64,000 bases of DNA. Source: Acinetobacter sedimenti (GTDB lineage Bacteria > Pseudomonadota > Gammaproteobacteria > Pseudomonadales > Moraxellaceae). The first letter of the stretch is position 1. Each line of letters begins with the position of its first letter. Shown piece by piece: positions 58,952 through 64,000 of the stretch. The stretch covers positions 1 through 64,000 of the forward strand of contig NZ_JAKUML010000002.1 of the NCBI RefSeq assembly GCF_022601685.1, written 5' to 3'. A model generated the notes under the pieces. It worked only from the letters and a program-made list of their open reading frames with translations, was not told the origin of the DNA and did no database searches. A program made the position numbers and the translations under genes.

Positions 58952-59788
58952 ATGAATTACAAAGAGAAAATCAAAGCCAGTCGCCTACTCAAACAAATTT
59001 ATGCGCACGATAACGTCAATCTTGAACATCGTTTTGAGGATATTTTTGGCTACCACACCGATTTTCTCACAGCGCAAGACCAAGCACTTTTGGCACGCAA
59101 TCATCTCCAACCCAATCAATTCAAGCAGTTTGCTCATGATGATTTGGTTGAAGAATTTCTTTCACTCAAACAGCACTCCAAACTGACTTTTGATTTTATT
59201 AAGGCGTTATTCTTAAAAGGGCTGACAGGAGAATTCCCACGATTTCGCCAAGCTATGATCAGTTATTTATATCTCCAAGAACTCACAGCACATGATTATG
59301 AAAATTCCACAACACATGCACATTGTCAGGTTTGTGAGCTACCTGCGCATGTCAATATTGACACCACCAATATACTCAACACCTATTATTTAGGGCATAC
59401 GTGGAATGAAATGCCTGCACACTTTGTGGCAGATTTAACCGAGATTCTGGATTATCCGATGCCAAAAATTACCGATCATGAGATTAGCCATTTCAAGAAT
59501 TTGCTCATTGAGATCAGCAAAGCCGATGCTGACGAAACTGCTTCTCAACTTGCCAAACGTCTTGGTCAAGCAAAGTCACTTCCCAAAACAGATACTTATA
59601 AACGCTATGGCATTTTGCAAAGTTTAGCCTTACTAGGGATATTACCGAGTAGCGACGTGTTTTCAGCACAATCAACAAGTACCGAAATCACTTATCCACT
59701 CTCTGGTTGGCGTGGAAGTCTTGGCGTTGATTTTGATAAAGCGGATGCACTTTTTCCACGCCAACCAACCGACAAAACATCAACCTAA
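58952..59788 (+). CDS. uncharacterised cytosolic protein
   Basis: I do not recognise this 278-residue protein. It is helix-rich and soluble by appearance, with no signal peptide. It contains a single CxxC-type motif (AHCQVCELPAH, about 126-136) that could bind metal, and a conserved-looking C-terminal block, YPLSGWRGSLGVDFDKADALFPRQPTDK. It has its own upstream gap of about 120 bases and stands between the pump operon and a small lipoprotein gene. Function cannot be assigned. Confidence 0.65.
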   Translation: MNYKEKIKASRLLKQIYAHDNVNLEHRFEDIFGYHTDFLTAQDQALLARNHLQPNQFKQFAHDDLVEEFLSLKQHSKLTFDFIKALFLKGLTGEFPRFRQAMISYLYLQELTAHDYENSTTHAHCQVCELPAHVNIDTTNILNTYYLGHTWNEMPAHFVADLTEILDYPMPKITDHEISHFKNLLIEISKADADETASQLAKRLGQAKSLPKTDTYKRYGILQSLALLGILPSSDVFSAQSTSTEITYPLSGWRGSLGVDFDKADALFPRQPTDKTST

Positions 59789-59860
59789 TTACCAATCACA
59801 AACATCTGTATCACATCCATTTGACTTATCATGACAGCTTCAAAATTTGGGACAATAATC

Positions 59861-60097
59861 ATGTACAAACTCATCACTGCAACCATTCCTTTTGCTTTAC
59901 TTGCAGCATGTAGCACCACGCCACAACAAGAAAAACCAATCGGCATGGCGAATCCTGCAAGTGTTTATTGTGCTGAAGTTGGTGGTAAAACCATCATTAA
60001 GAAAACGCCTGAAGGTGAAGCGGGATATTGCCAGTTGCCATCAGGGGAGGTAGTGGATGAATGGGATTTTTATCGTAAGCACCTTGCGCAAAAATGA
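59861..60097 (+). CDS. DUF333 small lipoprotein
   Basis: A 78-residue lipoprotein: signal peptide MYKLITATIPFALLAAC with lipobox LLAAC, then the DUF333 core GMANPASVYCAEVGGKTIIKKTPEGEAGYCQLPSGEVVDEWDFYRK. DUF333 proteins (sometimes called putative hemolysins) have no firm function. I choose the ATG at 59861; an in-frame ATG 10 codons upstream gives a poorer signal peptide. Confidence 0.85.
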   Translation: MYKLITATIPFALLAACSTTPQQEKPIGMANPASVYCAEVGGKTIIKKTPEGEAGYCQLPSGEVVDEWDFYRKHLAQK

Positions 60098-60164
60098 TTT
60101 AGACCGTTTTTATTTGGAACCTTCAAACGTTATAAACCATTAAAGCAGATAACATTTCCCACAT

Positions 60165-60196
60165 AAAAAAATCCTCACCGAAGTGAGGATTTTTTT
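60165..60196. terminator. bidirectional terminator between the DUF333 gene and pnp
   Basis: A near-perfect hairpin with A7/T7 flanks (AAAAAAATCCTCAC-CGAA-GTGAGGATTTTTTT) serves both the + strand lipoprotein gene and the converging pnp gene. Confidence 0.92.
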
Positions 60197-60264
60197 ACAA
60201 GCGAATTTGCTCAATCCAAAGCAAATCTGCTTTATTCAAAGCAACTTTCTCAGCAAGGCAATAA

Positions 60265-62379
60265 TTAAGCCTCAGTTGGTGCAGCTTGCTCTTGTGGAAT
60301 GTCTTTCATGGTCAATTTGATACGACCACGGTTATCGACGTCTTGTACTTGCACTTGCAAGATTTGACCTTCGCTCAGTACGTCAGACACATTCGCTACA
60401 CGCTCATTCGAGATTTGTGAGATGTGAAGCAAGCCGTCAGTACCTGGCATGATATTGACGAACGCACCAAATTCAACGATACGAATCACTTTACCAGTGT
60501 AAATCGTACCTGGTTCAATCTCAGCAGTAAGTGCTTGGATCTTGGCAACCGCTGCACTTGCAGACGCTTTCGACTCACCAAATACACGTACTGTACCGTT
60601 GTCTTCGATGTCGATCGCTGCACCCGTTTCTTCAGTGATTGAACGGATGGTTGCACCACCTTTACCGATCACGTCACGAATCTTATCTGGGTTGATGTTG
60701 ATCACTTGGAATGTCGGCGCGAACATGTTGATTTCAGGGCGAGCACGTGAGATCACTTTGTTCATTTCGTTCAAGATGTGGATACGACCAGCGTAGGCTT
60801 GGTTCAATGCCACTTCCATGATTTCTTCAGTGATGCCTTCGATCTTGATGTCCATTTGCAGTGCAGTAATACCATTGGCAGAACCTGCAACTTTAAAGTC
60901 CATGTCGCCAAGATGATCTTCATCACCCAAGATGTCAGAAAGGACTGCGAAACGCTCATCTTCTTTTACTAGACCCATTGCAATACCAGCAACTGGCGCT
61001 TTCAAAGGCACACCTGCATCCATCAATGCCAATGATGCACCACAGACTGATGCCATTGAAGATGAACCATTTGATTCTGTAATATCAGACACGATACGAA
61101 GTACGTATGGGAAGCGATCTGCCGCAGGAAGGACTGCTTGTACACCACGACGCGCTAGGCGACCATGACCGATTTCACGGCGTTTTGGACCTGTTTCACG
61201 ACCTGTTTCACCCACTGAGTATGCAGGGAAGTTGTAGTGCAACATGAAGTTGTCAGTTTTTGTCCCAGCAAGGGTATCAACCATCAAGGCATCACGAGTA
61301 TTACCGAGAGTGGCAGTGACAAGCGCCTGAGTTTCACCACGGGTAAACAATGCTGAACCGTGTGTACGACCTAATACGCCGACTTGTACATCAAGCTGAC
61401 GAACTGTCTTGGTGTCACGACCATCGATACGTGCTTTACCTGACAAGATATTGTCACGCACGGTACGGTATTTTAGATCTTCGAATAACTCATTCAAATC
61501 ATCTGCAATACCAGTTTCATCTTCAGCAGGCACGAACTGCGCAACTGCTTCTGCTTGAAGTGCATCAAGTGCTGCATAGCGATCTTGTTTCACTGCAATG
61601 GTGTAGGCTTCTGAGATTTTTGCTTCGAAAGCATCTTTGAGTTTTGCACGAAGGTCTTCATTCTTCTCAGGTGCAGTCCACGTAGACGCTGTTGCACCCG
61701 CTGCTTTAGCAAATTCTTGAATGGCTTTGATGGCAATTTGTTGCTCTTCATGACCGAACAATACTGCACCAAGCATTTGATCTTCTGAAAGTTCTTTCGC
61801 TTCAGATTCAACCATCAATACCGCAGTTTCTGTACCTGCAACCACAAGGTCAAGTGCAGATTCAGCCATTTGCGCATGGCTTGGGTTAAGAATATATTCG
61901 CCATTGATCAAACCAACACGTGCCGCACCAATTGGACCACGGAACGGTGTCCCTGCGATTGCAAGTGCCGCAGATGTACCAAGCATCGCTGCAATATCAG
62001 CATCCATAGTTTTGTCAGAAGACACTACAGAAGCCGTGACCTGCACTTCGTTAAAGTAACCTTCAGGGAACAATGGACGAATTGGACGGTCGATCAAACG
62101 AGAAATTAATGTTTCCGCTTCAGATGCACGACCTTCACGCTTACCATAACCACCTGGGATACGACCCGCCGCATATTGCTTCTCTTGGTAGTTTACAGTG
62201 AGTGGAAAGAAGTCTTGACCTGCTTTCGCTGTTGGCTGTGCAACCACTGCAACAAGTACACTGACGCCACCCATAGTGACAAGCACAGAGTTAGCTTGAC
62301 GTGCAACACGACCAGTTTCTAAAACAACAGTGTGCTGACCATATTGGAATTCTTTACGAACAAGATTAAACATAGACAT
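60265..62379 (-). CDS. pnp: polynucleotide phosphorylase
   Basis: PNPase degrades RNA 3'-5' using phosphate and is a core part of the degradosome. The 704-residue protein has two RNase PH domains (the second with GQVTVTE-like segments, here [30 protein letters not shown]). A KH domain ([34 protein letters not shown]) and an S1 domain ([33 protein letters not shown]) follow at the C-terminus. It is downstream of rpsO on the same strand with about 425 bases between and a terminator after rpsO. The usual rpsO-pnp pairing holds, with presumably partial read-through or a separate promoter. Confidence 0.97.
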   Translation of the reverse strand: MSMFNLVRKEFQYGQHTVVLETGRVARQANSVLVTMGGVSVLVAVVAQPTAKAGQDFFPLTVNYQEKQYAAGRIPGGYGKREGRASEAETLISRLIDRPIRPLFPEGYFNEVQVTASVVSSDKTMDADIAAMLGTSAALAIAGTPFRGPIGAARVGLINGEYILNPSHAQMAESALDLVVAGTETAVLMVESEAKELSEDQMLGAVLFGHEEQQIAIKAIQEFAKAAGATASTWTAPEKNEDLRAKLKDAFEAKISEAYTIAVKQDRYAALDALQAEAVAQFVPAEDETGIADDLNELFEDLKYRTVRDNILSGKARIDGRDTKTVRQLDVQVGVLGRTHGSALFTRGETQALVTATLGNTRDALMVDTLAGTKTDNFMLHYNFPAYSVGETGRETGPKRREIGHGRLARRGVQAVLPAADRFPYVLRIVSDITESNGSSSMASVCGASLALMDAGVPLKAPVAGIAMGLVKEDERFAVLSDILGDEDHLGDMDFKVAGSANGITALQMDIKIEGITEEIMEVALNQAYAGRIHILNEMNKVISRARPEINMFAPTFQVININPDKIRDVIGKGGATIRSITEETGAAIDIEDNGTVRVFGESKASASAAVAKIQALTAEIEPGTIYTGKVIRIVEFGAFVNIMPGTDGLLHISQISNERVANVSDVLSEGQILQVQVQDVDNRGRIKLTMKDIPQEQAAPTEA

Positions 62380-62746
62380 GTTTTATTTTTTCCTAATTGT
62401 TTAATGGGGACTTCGAAAAACAACCTATCTTGGCAACTTTTTCGATCTTCCCTAATACTGGTTTTATCTTTGGTAGAAAGCCCCTAAGGTTTGGCATTGC
62501 ATCAATCTTTTTTATTTCTATTTTTATCGCGGTAACACACGATATAAATCTCGAAATACTGAATGAAATGCCATGGCAAAGCTTAGAAGCTGTTTTCGAC
62601 CATTAAAACCAATTTACTTCATACAATGTAAGCCGACTAATCGACTCTCTTTTTTCGCTCAAGATACAAATTTTCATTTGTGGCTCAAGCTTATACGATT
62701 TTTGATCAGATAAAAACCCGAACAAAACCTTTCACGACAAACAAAA
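62380..62746 (-). other. rpsO-pnp intergenic region
   Basis: About 370 AT-rich bases upstream of pnp with no reading frame that I trust. It probably holds a pnp promoter and the 5' leader region in which PNPase autoregulation by RNase III processing occurs in E. coli; the equivalent hairpin here was not identified. Confidence 0.45.
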
Positions 62747-62767
62747 GAAGAGGCTTATCGCCCCTTC
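62740..62767 (-). terminator. intrinsic terminator after rpsO
   Basis: On the minus strand GAAGGGGC and GCCTCTTC pair around GATAA (one mismatch), followed by TTTTGTTTG. It lies about 40 bases past the rpsO stop. Confidence 0.75.
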
Positions 62768-62804
62768 AATTTATACCAGTCTATTCGTCTTACTAAGCAA
62801 CAGC

Positions 62805-63074
62805 TTAACGACGAAGACCTAGCTCACCGATCAATGCAACATAACGTGCATGATCTTTACCATTTAGATAATCAAGCAATTTACGACGTTGGTTTACTTT
62901 ACGAATCAAACCACGACGGCTGTGATGGTCGTGTTTGTGTGATTTAAAGTGACCTTGTAAATCGTTGATTTGAGCAGTTAACAATGCAACTTGCACTTCT
63001 GGCGAACCAGTGTCATTCTCAGCACGTGCAAATTTTGCGATGATTTCTGCGCGATCTTGGTTAGTTAAAGCCAT
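62805..63074 (-). CDS. rpsO: 30S ribosomal protein S15
   Basis: S15 binds the central domain of 16S rRNA early in 30S assembly. The 89-residue protein starts [32 protein letters not shown], with [29 protein letters not shown] and the terminal IGELGLRR, all typical. I use the ATG at 63074, seven bases after GGAG; an ATG one codon earlier is only four bases from it. It is the first gene of the rpsO-pnp unit. Confidence 0.98.
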   Translation of the reverse strand: MALTNQDRAEIIAKFARAENDTGSPEVQVALLTAQINDLQGHFKSHKHDHHSRRGLIRKVNQRRKLLDYLNGKDHARYVALIGELGLRR

Positions 63075-63259
63075 CATGTATCTCCGAGATGCTTAAAAGT
63101 TCTATTAGCGATATTTCAAGTAGTTCAGATGAATTGAAACGATTCATCAAAAATACCTATGCCGTGCATCACTACAGCAAGTGCGACATTCTAATGTAAT
63201 TTGGCTTTCTTTGCAAAAGCATTGTGGTAATTTTCCAACATATTTTACGATGCAAAAAC

Positions 63260-63297
63260 AATAACGCCGATCCCTTTCGGAATCGGCGTTATTGTTT
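63260..63297. terminator. strong bidirectional terminator upstream of rpsO
   Basis: AACAATAACGCCGAT and ATCGGCGTTATTGTT form a long stem closed by CCCTTTCGGA, with T-rich sequence on both sides. It insulates rpsO from transcripts arriving from the right, but no gene before it is visible within 400 bases. Confidence 0.85.
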
Positions 63298-63710
63298 AGG
63301 CTAACAACATTATTTTATTATTATTTTTTGATCTCATCCCTAAGACCTGCTTTAATTCATCTCTTTTTGTTGTAACACACCCCTGTGTTCTTAAAAAACC
63401 AATTTAGTTTTGCTAAATCGATTTGATAGACGCATTTTGTCAAATGACGCGTTGTAGGAATATAAGAAATATTAGACATTAGTTGTAAGCAATTGCTTAC
63501 AAAAATACAAAATATAATATAATTTCAATAAGTTAGTATTTTTTATTTTTCAAGAATTGTCATTATTTTACTTTTTATGTCATATGATAGTTTTTGACAT
63601 TTGTCGTAATTGGTCAATAATTTTGGTTAATTTTTATGCAATTTGATGCAAAAATACAGTGGTGCTCATGTGTTTTGGATGACGTTGAATCAATGATCTA
63701 TTTCAGGCAA
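63298..63710. other. AT-rich non-coding region with an operator-like palindrome
   Basis: About 410 bases of very AT-rich sequence between two terminators, with no credible reading frame on either strand. It contains the palindrome at 63483-63502 and several TATAAT-like stretches just right of it. Likely a promoter/regulatory zone; what it drives is not in view. Confidence 0.5.
63483..63502. promoter_or_regulatory. operator-like palindrome, site 1
   Basis: A perfect 20-bp palindrome with half-sites TGTAAG and CTTACA separated by six bases (CAATTG) and extended by T/A on each side. It is adjacent to a TATAAT-rich stretch at 63513-63523. The shape is typical of a dimeric repressor site, for example of the TetR family. 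Confidence 0.6.
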
Positions 63711-63920
63711 AATAAAAGCCCTATAGTCTCTCCCAAAACTATAAGGCTTAAGGTACTGCAATCTCTGCTGAGATAGAGTTTCACTTACGTCACTGTAAGT
63801 CCGCAAAGTCTCTCGACCGTTTATATAATTTAGTGCGGTACGCTTAATCATCCATAACTAAGCTGTGAAACCATCATCGCAAAAGCTTGGGTATTCAACT
63901 AGAGGTGAATCACCTTGATT
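63711..63920 (-). ncRNA. candidate structured RNA or long structured 3' UTR
   Basis: Between the stop of the partial gene (63941) and the terminator at 63716-63749 lie some 190 non-coding bases. They carry successive small perfect stems on the minus strand: ATCTC/GAGAT at 63761-63774 and ACTTAC/GTAAGT at 63783-63800, then AGGTGA/TCACCT near 63902-63915. I found no match to 6S, tmRNA, SRP or RNase P RNA. Whether it is an sRNA or only a 3' UTR is open. Confidence 0.4.
63716..63749 (-). terminator. intrinsic terminator, minus strand
   Basis: AAGCC-C-TATAGT and ACTATA-A-GGCTT pair with one mismatch around a ten-base loop and are followed by TTTTATTT on the minus strand. It ends a transcript coming from the right. 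Confidence 0.82.
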
Positions 63921-63921
63921 A

Positions 63922-63941
63922 ATGTAAGCATTTACTTACAT
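63922..63941. promoter_or_regulatory. operator-like palindrome, site 2
   Basis: ATGTAAG and CTTACAT separated by six bases, that is, the same half-sites and spacing as at 63483-63502. It touches the stop codon of the partial minus-strand gene. Confidence 0.5.
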
Positions 63942-64000
63942 CAATTCACAATCTTTGTACACTCTGCATCTGCCAAAGCACGAATGATCTGCTGACTCAG
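63941..64000 (-). CDS. 3' end of an unidentified gene entering from the right
   Basis: The last 60 bases read on the minus strand as LSQQIIRALADAECTKIVN followed by TGA, with no internal stop, so this is probably the C-terminus of a gene that starts outside the window. The 19 residues are too few to name a family. Confidence 0.45.
   Translation of the reverse strand: MSQQIIRALADAECTKIVN

Noticed and set aside
62397..62606. 69-codon frame on the + strand between pnp and rpsO
   Set aside because: It begins antisense to the pnp leader, lacks a ribosome site and looks like translated AT-rich DNA; more likely part of the pnp 5' region.
63711..63920. 6S RNA, tmRNA or SRP RNA at the right end
   Set aside because: The stems and conserved bases of these RNAs are not seen; only a generic structured-RNA candidate is claimed.

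Overview
The window reads as a chromosomal segment of an Acinetobacter-like gammaproteobacterium (Moraxellaceae). It is AT-rich, densely packed, has no insertion sequences, prophage or CRISPR array, and nearly every gene is a housekeeping type. The genus call rests on protein style and gene order: pilBCD-coaE, a lipooligosaccharide (LOS) core cluster placed directly after glnE-ilvE, ilvI-ilvN-ilvC, leuS-lptE-holA, rpsO-pnp, and clustered tRNA-Arg(ACG) genes. The species cannot be fixed from the sequence alone.

Layout. 1-1665: two initiator tRNAs, tRNA-Leu(GAG), secG and tpiA. 1880-6368: type IV pilus genes pilB-pilC-pilD followed by coaE. 6381-8614: a DMT exporter, rlmB and ppnP. 8915-17575: a surface-polysaccharide/LOS core cluster (lipid A acyltransferase-like gene, galE, two GT4 glycosyltransferases, an unknown protein, a double-domain GT2 enzyme, a GT8-like enzyme and ugd). 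17786-21541: ilvE and glnE. 21742-31295: a mixed region with a soluble histidine kinase divergent from a diguanylate cyclase, wrbA, a YihY membrane protein, an FAH-family hydrolase, a START-like protein and an alpha/beta hydrolase. 30294-31842: three identical tRNA-Arg(ACG) genes and tRNA-Ser(GCT). 32073-40982: rnr, an unknown membrane protein, a pirin, a DKNYY-type protein, typA and rsmC. 41042-42526: a lysP-like permease broken by an amber codon. 42602-44671: an MHYT-GGDEF-EAL protein. 45071-48708: the branched-chain amino acid operon ilvI-ilvN-ilvC. 49009-53860: a DUF4124 protein, leuS, lptE and holA. 54002-58771: a MacA-MacB-outer-membrane-factor efflux operon. 58952-63074: an unknown protein, a DUF333 lipoprotein, pnp and rpsO. 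The last 900 bases are non-coding except for the tail of a gene entering from the right.

The most notable signals are non-coding. (1) Upstream of ilvI lies an 18-codon reading frame that is half Ile/Leu/Val, followed by a possible antiterminator pairing and an intrinsic terminator: an apparent transcription attenuator for ilvINC. (2) Just past the ilvC stop codon, the last 15 codons of ilvC plus stop occur twice more as non-coding 'ghost tails'. Each is preceded by a perfect long hairpin, and all differences from ilvC are synonymous. (3) Near the right edge are two copies of an operator-like palindrome (TGTAAG-N6-CTTACA) and a stem-loop-rich stretch ending in an intrinsic terminator. Smaller observations are the amber-inactivated lysine permease, a segmental tRNA-Arg duplication around a hydrolase gene, a tandem-duplicated glycosyltransferase, a 15-bp in-frame repeat in a glycosyltransferase, and two genes whose natural ATG lies across a T7 tract.

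How the genes work together: galE, ugd and the glycosyltransferases supply and assemble LOS core sugars. LptE helps export the finished LOS. ilvI/ilvN/ilvC/ilvE form most of the Val/Ile pathway, with leuS consuming leucine. GGDEF/EAL proteins and the histidine kinase, encoded at separate loci, suggest c-di-GMP and two-component control that could act on traits such as the type IV pilus.
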